A DNA stretch of 64,000 bases from Burkholderiales bacterium (GCA_024235735.1 JACKLU010000007.1:98371-162370), one strand, 5' to 3'; shown: positions 53,615 to 63,923, counted from the stretch's first letter. Notes: generated from the sequence alone by a model not told the origin. Made by a program: numbers and translations.

Positions 53615-56600
53615 CTATTTCCTGATCTTCTCCCACAATTTCTCCAGCCGTTTCACCGAAACCGGTTGTGGGGTTTTGAGTTCCTGGGAGAACAGCGATA
53701 TGCGGAGTTCTTCGATCTGCCAGCGGAATTCGGTCAGGTTCGGGTCGATGATGCCGAGCCGCTGGTGTTTTTCGCGGTACTGTTCGTAGCGTTCCCAGAG
53801 TGTCCGGATTTCGGCGGCGTGTTGTTCGTCGCGCAACAGGTTGCCGGTTGATTTTTCCAGGCGCACGCGCATGCCGCTGAGGTAGCGCGGGAAGTGCTTC
53901 AGTTTTTCCCACGGCGTTTTGCCGATGAAACCGGGATAGATCAGGTTGCCGAGTTGCGCGTCGAGTTCGGTTTTGATCCGGGGATTGATCGCTTTCATCG
54001 ATGCGCGGTATTGCATCATGGCGTGATAGGCCGCGCCGATTTCGCTCAGCAGCTGCGTGTAGTTTTCGATGACCTGCGGTAGGCGGGCTTTTGCGCTGGC
54101 GATTTGCGCGATAAAAGCCTGCTGCGTTCGCGGCAACGGATCTTCGCCGATAAAAGCCTGATCGGCGATGGTGTCGAGCAAATCCTGCTTCAGGTCGCCC
54201 GGATTGATGCAGGTGGTCAGATGCAGGGCGGCCTGACGGAAACCGGGGATGCCTTTGTCGAGCTGTTTCATGCGTTCGCGGTATTCGAGCTGCATCAGGC
54301 GGCAGACGCCGCCGCGCATGGCCTGTTCCGCAGTGGCGCGGGTGTCGAACACATGGATCGCCACATGATCCTGCCGGTCGACCAGCGCCGGATAGCCGGT
54401 TATTCTGCGTCCGTTGCGCGTGAAGGTAATTTCCTCGGACAGATCGCCGAAATCCCAGTGCTTGATGCCGTCGCGTTCGATGCCGGTCTTTTCATCGTCA
54501 AGGCTCAGTTGACGGAAAGTGGTTTGCGCCGCGCTGCCGAATTTTTCCTGCAACTCGGTCAGATTGCGGCTCATGGCGCATTCTTCGCCGGTTTCATCAA
54601 CGATTTTGAAATTCATCATCAGGTGTTGCGGAATGTCCTTGCCTTCCCAGCTTTCCAGCGGAATGGCGATCGTCGTTTTGCGCAGGATGAACCGGACCAG
54701 CGCATCGTGGAGCGGAACATCCTTCGCGGAAACCGGTTGCCATTGCAGGAATTCGGTGACGGCATCGGGTATCGGCACCAGCAGGCGGCGTATTTGTTTG
54801 GGCAGTGCCTTGAGGTGCCAGGTGATTTTTTCGCGGATCAGGCCGGGCACAAGATAATCAAACTGCCGGGGATCGAGCCGGTTGAGCATGGACAGGGGAA
54901 TGGTGACGGTGACGCCGTCGAGCGCATGTCCCGGTTCGAAACGATAGTGCAATGGAAAAACGCCCTCGGACAGCGTCAGCTGTTCCGGAAATTGTATCTC
55001 GATGGCATTGCCGTGATGGCGGGTGAGCAGTTCCCGGTCGAGATAGAGCAGCTTCGGGTTTTCCCGCTCGGCCTGTTTGCGCCAGTGCTCGAAACCGGCG
55101 CCATTGTAAATGTGCTGCGGGATCAGTGCGTCGTAGAACGCGAAAATCACTTCGTCATCGACCAGCACGTTCTGTCGCCGGGTTTTGTGTTCGAGTTCCT
55201 CGATGTCCTTGACGAGCTGCCGGTTGTGCGCAAAAAACGGCGCCTGGGTACGATACTCACCGGCGACCAGTGCGCCACGGATAAACAGCCCGCGCGATTC
55301 CTGCGGATTGATCCGGCCATAGTGCACCGGCCTTTGGGTGACGATAGGCAATCCGTACAGGGTGACGCGTTCATACGCGATCACTTCGGCGCGCTTTTTT
55401 TCCCAGTGCGGATCAAAGTAATCGCGCTTGCACAAGCTTCCGGCGATTTTTTCCAGCCACATCGGATCAATGCGCGCGACGCCGCGGCCATAGAGTCTGC
55501 CGGTTTCGACCAGTTCGGCGCATACCGTCCATTTCGCTTTGGCTTTGCCTTTTTTTAAGGCTGAACCGGGAAAGATTGAAAACTTGATGCCGCGCGCGCC
55601 GAGATATTCGCCGTCTTTTTCTGTTTTTAAGCCGATGTTGCCAAGCAGTCCTGCCAGCAGCGCGCGGTGTATTTCATCGTATGTCGCGGGGACTTCGTTG
55701 AGCCGGAAACCGAATTCCTTGATCAGGATGAGCAACTGGTTGTGGATTTCGCGCCATTCGCGCAGACGGCGGTAGGACAGAAAATGATCGCGGCACTCGG
55801 CGATCAATTTGCGGCTGGATTTTTTATGCTTGAGCAGCTTGTCGAAAAATGCCCACAGGTTCAGATAGCCCATGAAGTCGGAGCGTTCATCGATAAAACG
55901 CCGGTGTGCCCGGTCGGCCGCGTCCTGATGTTCGAACGGCCGGTCGCGCGGGTCTTGCAGGCTCAGCGCGGCAGCGATAATCAGCACTTCATGCAGACAG
56001 TTTTCCTGCTTTGCCGCCAGCACCATGCGCGCGATGCGGGGATCGATCGGAAATTTCGCCAGTTGCCAGCCGAGCGGCGTTAACTGCTTGTTTTCATCGA
56101 CACCGCCGAGTTCCGTCAGTAACTGGTAGCCGTCTGCGATCATGCGCGCGGTGGGCGGCTCAAGGAACGGGAAATTTTCCACATCGCCGATTTTGAGCGA
56201 TTTCATGCGCAGAATGACCGCGGCAAGCGATGAGCGCAGAATTTCCGGATCAGTGAATTCCGCTCTTGCCAGGAAGTCTTCTTCGGAATACAGTCGGTAA
56301 CAGATGCCGCTCGCGATACGCCCGCAGCGCCCGGCGCGCTGGCTGGCGGAAGCGCGCGAAATTTTTTCGGTGCGCAGTTGCTCGACTTTGTTGCGATAGC
56401 TGTAGCGGTTGATGCGTGCCCAGCCGGTATCGATGACGTAGCGTATTCCGGGTACGGTCAGCGAAGTTTCCGCGACATTGGTAGCCAGGACAATGCGGCG
56501 CGCCTGGCCGGGCTTGAAGATGCGCTCCTGTTCGCTGAATGACAGGCGCGCAAACAGCGGCAGTATTTCCACGCCGGGAATGCCCGGCTGGTTGCGATCG

Positions 56601-57385
56601 AAGTGATGCTTGCGCAGCGATTCGGCTGTTTCGCGGATTTCCCGCTCGCCGGGCAGGAAAACCAGAATATCGCCCGTGCGACTTGTCTGCAAAATTTCAT
56701 CGACGGCGTTGAGTATCTTCTGCTGCATTTCAAGATCTTCATCATCCAGCACAACCGGCTGATAGCGGATGTCTACCGGATAAGTGCGCCCGGATACTTC
56801 GATGACCGGTGCGTTGTTGAAATGCTTCGAGAACCGTTCCGCGTCGATGGTGGCGGAAGTGACGATCAGTTTGAGGTCGGGCCGTTCGGGCAGCAGGCGC
56901 GTAATATAGCCCAGCAGAAAGTCGATGTTCAGGCTGCGCTCGTGCGCCTCGTCGATAATGAGCGTGTCGTAGGCCAGCAGTTTCGGATCGCCCTGCGTTT
57001 CCGCGAGCAGAATGCCGTCGGTCATGAGCTTGATGTAACTGTCGGCGCCGATTTTGTCCGAAAACCGTACTTTGTAACCAACCGCCTGACCGAGTCCGGT
57101 GGAAAGCTCCGCCGCGATACGCTGGGCTACCGATCGCGCAGCGATGCGGCGCGGCTGTGTATGGCCGATCATGCCATGCACGCCGCGTTTCAGTTCCAGG
57201 CATATTTTCGGCAGCTGGGTCGTTTTTCCCGATCCGGTTTCGCCGCAGATGATGACGACCTGATTGTCCGCAATCGCCTGTTGGATTGCTTCACGCCTGG
57301 CGACGACTGGAAGGTCGTCGTTGTAGACTGGTTTGGGCAGATGCGCGAGGCGGTGCGCCAGCGCGTCGGGTGATACGGTTTTCAT
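53615..57385 (-). CDS. hrpA: ATP-dependent RNA helicase HrpA
   Basis: A 1256-residue DEAH-box helicase; E. coli HrpA rescues stalled ribosomes and processes mRNA. Walker A is GETGSGKT at 48-55, DEAH lies at 145-148, VTSATIDAERFSKHF is motif III, and TNVAETSLTVPGIRYVID and QRAGRCGR are motifs V and VI. HA2 and OB-fold domains follow, and the long C-terminal DUF3418 region with RRITGYPALVD ends the chain. Length is close to the usual 1300. A 484-codon open frame runs antisense at 54104-55558, a coding shadow. Alone between unknown proteins and the sugar genes. Confidence 0.95.
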   Translation of the reverse strand: MKTVSPDALAHRLAHLPKPVYNDDLPVVARREAIQQAIADNQVVIICGETGSGKTTQLPKICLELKRGVHGMIGHTQPRRIAARSVAQRIAAELSTGLGQAVGYKVRFSDKIGADSYIKLMTDGILLAETQGDPKLLAYDTLIIDEAHERSLNIDFLLGYITRLLPERPDLKLIVTSATIDAERFSKHFNNAPVIEVSGRTYPVDIRYQPVVLDDEDLEMQQKILNAVDEILQTSRTGDILVFLPGEREIRETAESLRKHHFDRNQPGIPGVEILPLFARLSFSEQERIFKPGQARRIVLATNVAETSLTVPGIRYVIDTGWARINRYSYRNKVEQLRTEKISRASASQRAGRCGRIASGICYRLYSEEDFLARAEFTDPEILRSSLAAVILRMKSLKIGDVENFPFLEPPTARMIADGYQLLTELGGVDENKQLTPLGWQLAKFPIDPRIARMVLAAKQENCLHEVLIIAAALSLQDPRDRPFEHQDAADRAHRRFIDERSDFMGYLNLWAFFDKLLKHKKSSRKLIAECRDHFLSYRRLREWREIHNQLLILIKEFGFRLNEVPATYDEIHRALLAGLLGNIGLKTEKDGEYLGARGIKFSIFPGSALKKGKAKAKWTVCAELVETGRLYGRGVARIDPMWLEKIAGSLCKRDYFDPHWEKKRAEVIAYERVTLYGLPIVTQRPVHYGRINPQESRGLFIRGALVAGEYRTQAPFFAHNRQLVKDIEELEHKTRRQNVLVDDEVIFAFYDALIPQHIYNGAGFEHWRKQAERENPKLLYLDRELLTRHHGNAIEIQFPEQLTLSEGVFPLHYRFEPGHALDGVTVTIPLSMLNRLDPRQFDYLVPGLIREKITWHLKALPKQIRRLLVPIPDAVTEFLQWQPVSAKDVPLHDALVRFILRKTTIAIPLESWEGKDIPQHLMMNFKIVDETGEECAMSRNLTELQEKFGSAAQTTFRQLSLDDEKTGIERDGIKHWDFGDLSEEITFTRNGRRITGYPALVDRQDHVAIHVFDTRATAEQAMRGGVCRLMQLEYRERMKQLDKGIPGFRQAALHLTTCINPGDLKQDLLDTIADQAFIGEDPLPRTQQAFIAQIASAKARLPQVIENYTQLLSEIGAAYHAMMQYRASMKAINPRIKTELDAQLGNLIYPGFIGKTPWEKLKHFPRYLSGMRVRLEKSTGNLLRDEQHAAEIRTLWERYEQYREKHQRLGIIDPNLTEFRWQIEELRISLFSQELKTPQPVSVKRLEKLWEKIRK

Positions 57386-57430
57386 GAGTGGATTGTAGCT
57401 GACTTGCGCATGAAAACAACAAGCAGCGGA

Positions 57431-58477
57431 TTATTTGATGTCTGTCCGCTCAGTAAGATTGTCCACATACCATTGCATTGCCGCTTCGAGTCCCTGCTGA
57501 ATCGCATAGACCGGCTCAAACCCGAGAAGATGGCGTGCCTTGCTGATGTCCGCCTGGGAATGGCGCACATCACCTTCCCGGAAAGCAACGTATTCCGGCT
57601 GATAGGATGTTAAATGCGGAAATTTGTCGACCAGCAGCGCGTGCATCATGGCATAGAGTTGATTCAGGCTGGTGCGCGCATTGAGCGCCACGTTATAAAC
57701 CTGATTGACTGCGGCGTTATCAGTAGTCAGTGCAGCCAGCAGGTTGGCCTGAACGACGTTGTCTACATAACAGAAGTCGCGGCTGGTTTCGCCGTCGCCG
57801 TTGATATAAAGCGGTTTGTTTTTGATCAGCGCGAATACCCATAGCGGAATGACTGCGGCATAGGCGCCATGCGGGTCCTGTCTGGGACCAAAAACATTGA
57901 AATAGCGCAGTCCGATCGATTCTGTTCCGTAGCAGCGCGCGAAAACATCGGCATAAAGCTCGTTGACATATTTGGTCACGGCGTAGGGCGAGAGTGGATT
58001 CCCGATAACCGATTCGACTTTGGGTAGATCCGGATGGTCGCCGTAGGTTGAACTTGAAGCGGCATAAACAAAGCGCTTGGCTTTGGCGTCACGCGCCGCG
58101 ACCAGAATGTTGAGGAAACCGGTGACATTATTCTCGTTCGTCAGAATCGGATCGTCAATGGAACGAGGCACAGAACCTAAAGCAGCCTGGTGCAATATGA
58201 AATCGGTATTTCTGCATGCCGTCCTGCAATCATCCAGATTGCGGATGTCACCGTGGATCATTGTAAAATTGCTCCAGCGATCAGCGCCGACAATAGCGTT
58301 GACCTGATTCAGATTGTGTTGATAGCCTGTCGAAAAATTATCCAGGCCAATGACTTTCTGATTTAATTTCAACAAACCTTCCAGCAGGTTAGAACCGATA
58401 AAACCAGCCACCCCCGTTACCAGCCAGCAATATTGATGTTGCAGTAAATGCCGCTGGATTTCCTCAAATCGAGTCAT
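57431..58477 (-). CDS. UDP-N-acetylglucosamine (or uronate) 4-epimerase, TviC/WbpP type
   Basis: A 348-residue extended SDR close to TviC of Vi antigen and WbpP of Pseudomonas B-band LPS, which epimerise UDP-GlcNAc or UDP-GlcNAc uronic acid at C4. The cofactor motif is [10 protein letters not shown] at residues 21-30 after a short N-terminal extension typical of this group. [15 protein letters not shown] and the Y-x-x-x-K in [14 protein letters not shown] are present, as is [21 protein letters not shown]. It lies 27 bp after the dehydrogenase gene, matching the tviB-tviC pairing. Confidence 0.9.
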   Translation of the reverse strand: MTRFEEIQRHLLQHQYCWLVTGVAGFIGSNLLEGLLKLNQKVIGLDNFSTGYQHNLNQVNAIVGADRWSNFTMIHGDIRNLDDCRTACRNTDFILHQAALGSVPRSIDDPILTNENNVTGFLNILVAARDAKAKRFVYAASSSTYGDHPDLPKVESVIGNPLSPYAVTKYVNELYADVFARCYGTESIGLRYFNVFGPRQDPHGAYAAVIPLWVFALIKNKPLYINGDGETSRDFCYVDNVVQANLLAALTTDNAAVNQVYNVALNARTSLNQLYAMMHALLVDKFPHLTSYQPEYVAFREGDVRHSQADISKARHLLGFEPVYAIQQGLEAAMQWYVDNLTERTDIK

Positions 58478-58504
58478 AACATCATTCCTTGGTTTTTTTC
58501 AATA

Positions 58505-59785
58505 TCAAAGCCGCCAGACATGTAATCCAGCATTTTGAAGCGCCGCTTGATTAAATTTCGATTTGACATCGATAAAGCAACCATTGTCCACAATTTTACT
58601 CAGCATATCGGGAATCGTCCTGGTCAGGAAGTTGACATGAGAAACGGCGACAATCATGGCTTCCGCGCGAGGCAGGTTTTCCCAGGATTTCAGTGTCACG
58701 CCGTATTCGTGTAGAGCTTCTTCAGGATCGGTGACGGGGTCGCACACGTGGATTTCGATGCCATAGTCTTCAAGTTCTCGAATAACATCAATCACTTTGG
58801 AGTTTCTCAAATCGGGACAATTTTCCTTGAATGTAAGACCCAGCACGTTTACCCTGGCGCCGCGCACATTGAATCCGGCTTTAATGATCTGTTTGATGGT
58901 TTGTTCAGCCACATACTTCGCCATGTTGTCATTGATGCGGCGGCCGGCCAGAATCACTTGCGGCATATAACCGATCATTTCCGCTTTGTGCGTCAAATAG
59001 TAGGGATCGACGCCTATACAATGGCCGCCGACCAAGCCGGGACGGAAGGGTAGAAAGTTCCATTTGGTGCCCGCGGCTTCCAATGTGTCCAGCGTGTCGA
59101 TATTCAGCCGGCCGAAAATAATGGCCAATTCATTCATCAGTGCAATGTTCAGATCACGCTGGGTGTTTTCAATAACCTTGGCCGCTTCGGCGACTTTAAT
59201 GCTTGCAGCACGATAAACCCCCGCGCTTACTACGCTTTCATACAATTCGGCGACTTTTTCAAGCGTGTTGTCATCATCGCCGGATACAATTTTGATAATG
59301 GTTGTCAGTGTATGTTCCTTGTCGCCTGGATTGATGCGCTCGGGTGAATAACCGACATGAAAATCTTGTTTCCATTTCAAGCCGGAAAATTTTTCCAGCA
59401 CTGGAACGCATACTTCCTCGGTAGCGCCAGGATATACCGTGGATTCGTAAATGACAGTCGCGCCGGGCTTCATATTCTTGCCCACCGTTTCACTTGCCCC
59501 GATCAACGGCTTGAAGTCCGGTTGATGTGCTTGATCCACGGGGGTGGGCACCGCAATCACGATGTAATCCGCCTGTGACAGCTCTGCGGCATCATCCGTC
59601 AAAATGAGCTGGCTGGCGCGTTTCAGGTCATCAGTCGATACTTCTCCTGTTGGATCAATATGCTGCCGGTAACTTTGAATTTTGCTGCTGGATAAATCGT
59701 AACCGATTGTTCGTCTTTTTTTGCCGAATTCAACGGCCAGCGGCAAGCCGACATAACCCAAACCTACAACAGCAACAACACTCAT
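58505..59785 (-). CDS. UDP-N-acetylglucosamine 6-dehydrogenase, TviB/WbpO type
   Basis: A 426-residue nucleotide-sugar dehydrogenase oxidising UDP-GlcNAc or UDP-GalNAc to the uronic acid. The NAD fold is VVGLGYVGLPLAVEFGKK (6-23), VIYESTVYPGATEEVC is the linker motif, and the catalytic cysteine is C256 in GGHCIGVDPYYLTHKAE. With the adjacent epimerase it would supply UDP-GalNAc uronic acid for an exopolysaccharide. The promoter region is shared, divergently, with prsT. Confidence 0.92.
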   Translation of the reverse strand: MSVVAVVGLGYVGLPLAVEFGKKRRTIGYDLSSSKIQSYRQHIDPTGEVSTDDLKRASQLILTDDAAELSQADYIVIAVPTPVDQAHQPDFKPLIGASETVGKNMKPGATVIYESTVYPGATEEVCVPVLEKFSGLKWKQDFHVGYSPERINPGDKEHTLTTIIKIVSGDDDNTLEKVAELYESVVSAGVYRAASIKVAEAAKVIENTQRDLNIALMNELAIIFGRLNIDTLDTLEAAGTKWNFLPFRPGLVGGHCIGVDPYYLTHKAEMIGYMPQVILAGRRINDNMAKYVAEQTIKQIIKAGFNVRGARVNVLGLTFKENCPDLRNSKVIDVIRELEDYGIEIHVCDPVTDPEEALHEYGVTLKSWENLPRAEAMIVAVSHVNFLTRTIPDMLSKIVDNGCFIDVKSKFNQAALQNAGLHVWRL

Positions 59786-59949
59786 GATTTTCTCCGATTT
59801 AGCAGATTAATACTGAAAAACTGAATTATCGTCCTTTTATTGCAAACTTTTAAAAAAATTCTAATGGCTTACTATATAGTGTAGTGTATAACTTTTAACG
59901 TAATGAAAGATTGTTTGCTCTGGAGTATCTTTTTGGGTTGGCTTGATAT

Positions 59950-59967
59950 GCAAATATATATATTTGC
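59950..59967. promoter_or_regulatory. 18-bp perfect palindrome between the sugar operon and prsT
   Basis: GCAAATATATATATTTGC is fully self-complementary. It lies about 165 bp upstream of the dehydrogenase start and 108 bp upstream of prsT. A second 10-bp palindrome, ACTATATAGT, is at 59871-59880. Both are typical in size for dimer-binding operators in the divergent control region, but no regulator is known. Confidence 0.55.
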
Positions 59968-60075
59968 CGCGTTGTACCGTAATACGCTATTCGCAAAGTG
60001 ATGATGGCCAAAACAAGACGAGTTTTTTGGTGCCATTAAATCCGTAACAGTAACCAATTGAACTGGAGAATCAAA

Positions 60076-62874
60076 ATGTATAACCTTTCTTTCCATATTC
60101 TAAAAAGACATCATTGGCATGGCTTGTTGTATGCAGTCATAAGTATTTTAATGATATTCAGCTTGACGGCATGCGGCGAGACAAAAGATGTGGAGACTTT
60201 AATATCAGAAGCTGTGGAATATCAGCGGAAAGGAAATGACAATGCGGCGATAATCCAGCTCAAGAATGCGTTACAGCAAGAACCGAATAACAAGCAGGCG
60301 CGTTTCATGCTGGGCGTTCTTTCACAAAAAAACGGCGATTTGCTGGCAGCTGAAAAAGAATTGGAAAGAGCGCTGAATCTGGGTCTGGATGCGGATACCG
60401 TCATTCCGGTTTTGAGTCGGGTGTTGTTTGATCTGGGCAAGTTCCAGATGCTGCTGGATACGGTTGATCGTTATCCCGAAATAAATTCTGTCAAAGTGAA
60501 AATTTTGCAAGGCAGGGCGTTGCTGGCGGTTGGTCGGCGTGAGGAATCCAAAGCCATGCTGGATCAGGTGCTTATCGATAATCCGGATTCCGCTGAAGTT
60601 CTGGTTGGTTTGGCGCAGCATGCTTTATCCGAGAAAAATCTGGACATGGCGAACCAATTGTCTGCGCAGGCGGCAGCTCAAAATCCTGAAAGTACTGAAG
60701 CCTGGTTATTCAATGCCCGACTGTTGCAGGCGCAAGGCAAGGTAGAGCAGGCGCTGGAAGCTTTTGAAAAAGTGATTGAGCTGGCGCCGGATAATCTCGC
60801 TGCTTATAGTAGTAAAGCGACGATTGAAATCGGCTTGCGCAAGTTTGACGATGCCAGGAACACCATTGCACGAGCACGCCAGGTTGTGCCTGAAAGCATT
60901 GGAATGAACCATGCCCAAGCTTTGCTGGACTATACGCAAGGAAGGCATGCGGAGGCGCTAACATCCATACAGACTGTGTTAAGCGTGGCGCCAGAGCACC
61001 TGCCGAGTGTGTTACTGGCTGGCGCGATACAATTGTCTCTGGGGTCATTATCCCAGGCTGAACAATATCTGGAGCAATATCTGAAGAAAAACCCAGGTAA
61101 TGTTTATGCGCGTAAGTTGATGATTAATACGCTGTTGCAGAGCAACCAGATCAGGCAGGCTATAGCTGTTCTTGAACCTACATTGTCCGCCGAGCAGAAT
61201 GATCCACAGCTGTTTGCTCTGGCGGGCGAAACGTATATGCGTTCGGGAGATTTCACTAAAGCAACGGAGTTTTATGAAAAAGCGAACGAACTTGCGCCTA
61301 ACAGCGCAGCGATCCATACTGCGCTTGGCTTAAGTAAACTGGCAACAGGTGATAGAGAGCACGCTATTGCCGAACTTGAATTGGCTCAGGATCTAGATCC
61401 GCGGTCGGCACGGGCAGGTATATTACTCACGTTGGCGCATTTGCGCACCAATGCGTTTGATAAGGCGCTTGCCACAATTGACGAACTTATTAAAGAAGAC
61501 GCTAAGAATCCACTTTTCTATAATCTGAAAGGCGCTGTTTTCGTTGGTAAGAATGATGCAATAAAAGCACGGGAAAGCTTTAATCAGGCGCTTGCGATCG
61601 AGCCGAATTATTTCCCTGCGATAACAAATCTTGCACGGCTGGATATGCAGGATCGAAAGCCGGATGTTGCAAAAAGCCGATTTGAAGCTATCCTCAAGAA
61701 TGATGATAAAAATGTTCAGGCGATGAGTGCGCTCGCGAATCTGGCTTTCGTTCAGGGTAATACCGCGGAGGCGACCCGGTGGTTGGAGCGGGCCAGCAAT
61801 CAGAATCCGAACGAACTGGAACCTGCACTTCATTTGACAGCGCATTATCTGCGTATTGACGATATGGAAAAAGCAATGCTGCTGGCGCGCAAGCTTAACG
61901 GCTCATATCCAAATGAGCCGCGCGTGCTCGAGGTTCTCGGTAGAGTGCAGCTCGCTCAAAATAATCTGCCAGCCGCACTGGATACATTTGAAAGATTGGC
62001 GGGAAGATTGCCGGACTCTGCACTTGCGCAATTGCAAATTGCCAATGTTCATTCAATGCTGAAGGATTATGCTGCTGCAGGGACAGCGCTCAAGAAAGCC
62101 CTGTTCATTGACCCAGGTTTCGTCGATGCTAAAACGGCGCTCGTGAGATTGGCTATTTTCGAAGACAAGCCAAACGAAGCCATGTCGCTGGCGCAAAGCA
62201 TACAGAAAGATCACGCAAATATTCCGCAAGGTTATGAGCTGGAAGGTGATCTTTGGGTCAGACAGAATAAACCAGATGCAGCAGTAAAAGCTTATGAAAA
62301 AGCATTTTCTGTTGCTCAGAGCGGTGCGTTGATGATGAAAATACATTCCGCGCTAATCCAGGCGGGTAATGATAAAAAGGCATATGCAGAGATTACACAG
62401 TGGCTTGTAAAAAATCCTGAAGATGCAGCTACACGCCTGTATCTTGCCAATGACTATCTTGGTAAGAAACAGTATGCAAACGCGGCAAAGGAATACGAAA
62501 CTATCGTGCAGAAGAATCCGCAACATGTCATGTCTTTGAATAATCTGGCATGGATTTATCACCAAAGCAAAGATCCCCGTGCTCTGGAATATGCGGAAAA
62601 AGCTTTTCAGTTAGCTTCGGAAAATCCTGCCATTCAGGATACCTTGGCCTGGATCCTGGTTGAAAAAGGCGAAATTGACCGTGCATTGCCGATATTGGAA
62701 AAAGCGGCATCACAACTGCCAGATAATGCGACAGTTCAATATCATTATGCGCACGCCCTGGTGAAAGCGGGTAATCAAGCGAAAGCACGTCAGATTCTTG
62801 GGAAGATTACCGCAAATGGTATCGATTTTCCTGAAATTGAAGCCGCCAGAGCGCTCATGAAACAGACGCAATAG
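60076..62874 (+). CDS. prsT: PEP-CTERM system TPR-repeat lipoprotein PrsT
   Basis: A 932-residue lipoprotein matching the PrsT family found in exosortase/PEP-CTERM exopolysaccharide loci. ATG 60076 follows CTGGAGA. The signal peptide ends in SLTAC, with C33 the lipid-bearing cysteine. The rest is almost entirely tetratricopeptide repeats, about 20-25 units of 34 residues, for example AEATRWLERASNQNPNELEPA and ALDTFERLAGRLPDSALA. It probably scaffolds secretion of polysaccharide or of PEP-CTERM proteins in the envelope. The adjacent divergent UDP-sugar genes support a polysaccharide locus; no exosortase or PEP-CTERM protein is within the window. Confidence 0.9.
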   Translation: MYNLSFHILKRHHWHGLLYAVISILMIFSLTACGETKDVETLISEAVEYQRKGNDNAAIIQLKNALQQEPNNKQARFMLGVLSQKNGDLLAAEKELERALNLGLDADTVIPVLSRVLFDLGKFQMLLDTVDRYPEINSVKVKILQGRALLAVGRREESKAMLDQVLIDNPDSAEVLVGLAQHALSEKNLDMANQLSAQAAAQNPESTEAWLFNARLLQAQGKVEQALEAFEKVIELAPDNLAAYSSKATIEIGLRKFDDARNTIARARQVVPESIGMNHAQALLDYTQGRHAEALTSIQTVLSVAPEHLPSVLLAGAIQLSLGSLSQAEQYLEQYLKKNPGNVYARKLMINTLLQSNQIRQAIAVLEPTLSAEQNDPQLFALAGETYMRSGDFTKATEFYEKANELAPNSAAIHTALGLSKLATGDREHAIAELELAQDLDPRSARAGILLTLAHLRTNAFDKALATIDELIKEDAKNPLFYNLKGAVFVGKNDAIKARESFNQALAIEPNYFPAITNLARLDMQDRKPDVAKSRFEAILKNDDKNVQAMSALANLAFVQGNTAEATRWLERASNQNPNELEPALHLTAHYLRIDDMEKAMLLARKLNGSYPNEPRVLEVLGRVQLAQNNLPAALDTFERLAGRLPDSALAQLQIANVHSMLKDYAAAGTALKKALFIDPGFVDAKTALVRLAIFEDKPNEAMSLAQSIQKDHANIPQGYELEGDLWVRQNKPDAAVKAYEKAFSVAQSGALMMKIHSALIQAGNDKKAYAEITQWLVKNPEDAATRLYLANDYLGKKQYANAAKEYETIVQKNPQHVMSLNNLAWIYHQSKDPRALEYAEKAFQLASENPAIQDTLAWILVEKGEIDRALPILEKAASQLPDNATVQYHYAHALVKAGNQAKARQILGKITANGIDFPEIEAARALMKQTQ

Positions 62875-62935
62875 TGTCTGTATTTGCTGAGTGTCGGTGT
62901 CATTAGTGACCGTTACTATCTTTTATAGGCTCCGG

Positions 62936-62973
62936 ATAAACACATTGCGATTTTTTAGTTAGCGTGTGTTTAT
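62936..62973. repeat. Stem structure downstream of prsT
   Basis: ATAAACACA (62936-62944) and TGTGTTTAT (62965-62973) are exact 9-bp inverted repeats with a 20-nt loop, 62 bp after the prsT stop. No T-run follows the stem, so its role as terminator is uncertain. Confidence 0.65.
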
Positions 62974-63923
62974 TCGGCAATACCTTTGCACGGTAAGAAT
63001 AACGCCAAACAAACAAAAAATGATATAACTTCTTTTTATTCATTGTGTTAATTGTTGCAAGTTTAAGTTTGGTCGATAGCTTTGTTTTTGCTGCTGAACG
63101 CGTAGAGGTAATTTTCTGATCCAGCTAATCGACTTGTTGTTTATTGAAAGAACAATCGCGCAGTACTATGCGCATCGGTGCGAGCATCACGCACAGTCCG
63201 CGCTAACCTAGGATAAAATCGGCGAGACCTTTGCACGGTGTCATGAGCGGTGTGGTCCGGACGCGCATCAAAATCGCGGATTCAATTTGGTTAACTTTCT
63301 CAAAGTGATTGTCAGTTGTCAAAATTTATAGTCTGAAGTCTTCATTCGCAATTCTAATTTAATTCCGGTTTTACGGTTTTATCTCCCCGCTTACAACAAA
63401 TTGAGAGGGGGGTGATGAATCCGGAATTCCGAAGTTAATAAGAGAAATATAATAAAGAATAATAAAAATAAAAAGTTAAAGGTTAAAAGTAAATGAAATC
63501 GGCATTTTGTAAAATGCAAAAAAATGATACTTTTTTATCAAAAAGTAGGATATAAACGCGGAATAATGACGGAAAAATAAAACTCTTTTGGATAGTTTTG
63601 TTTTGCGAGCATTAATTGAGTTGCTCTAAAGCAAAAAATGCTTTCTATCAATAGATATACCAGCCTGAAACCATGTTGACGCGTGATTTAACGCTGGATA
63701 AAAGCAAGTCCCAAATAAAGTGAAGATTTGAAAATCAAGCCAGATGTTTATATTTCCTTCTGACAGGTTTATGGTTTTTTCCCTGGAAAGTTAGAAATTT
63801 TCTGCCGCAGAATCACTATAATATGCGGCGGATTTAGAAAATCATGGATTTTTACCGCCGCACCGCTAAAAACCGCATCATTACTTATTCTTTGGAAATT
63901 CCTTAAAGCTTTTTTGAGTAAAC
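62974..63923. other. AT-rich region of 950 bp without a recognised gene
   Basis: No convincing coding frame exists on either strand. It contains a 12-bp match to the mobile-element end (ACCTTTGCACGG, 62982-62993), a longer orphan end at 63224, an uninterrupted purine/AT stretch with many short A runs (63440-63560), a small hairpin GCATTTT-GT-AAAATGC (63502-63517), and a TATAAT at 63817-63822 without a matching -35. The region probably holds decayed mobile DNA and control sequences of genes to the right. Confidence 0.5.
63224..63252. mobile_element. Orphan end of the 141-bp element
   Basis: The 29 bp starting GAGACCTTTGCACGGTGTC are identical to the reverse complement of the right end of copy 2 (44200-44228). 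Beyond 63252 the match ends, and no second terminus or duplication is seen. A truncated copy, or the end of a related larger transposon, is likely. Confidence 0.8.

Noticed and set aside
54104..55558. A 484-codon open frame on the plus strand
   Set aside because: It lies entirely antisense to hrpA, whose helicase domains are unmistakable. The protein has no recognisable motif and the frame is open because of hrpA codon bias.
59935..59955. A possible sigma-54 promoter (TTGGCTTGATATGCA) before prsT
   Set aside because: The GG and GC elements are eight bases apart instead of ten, so the fit to the -24/-12 consensus fails.
63502..63517. Hairpin GCATTTT-GT-AAAATGC as a terminator
   Set aside because: The loop is only two bases and the stem is nearly all A/T; no gene ends close to it.
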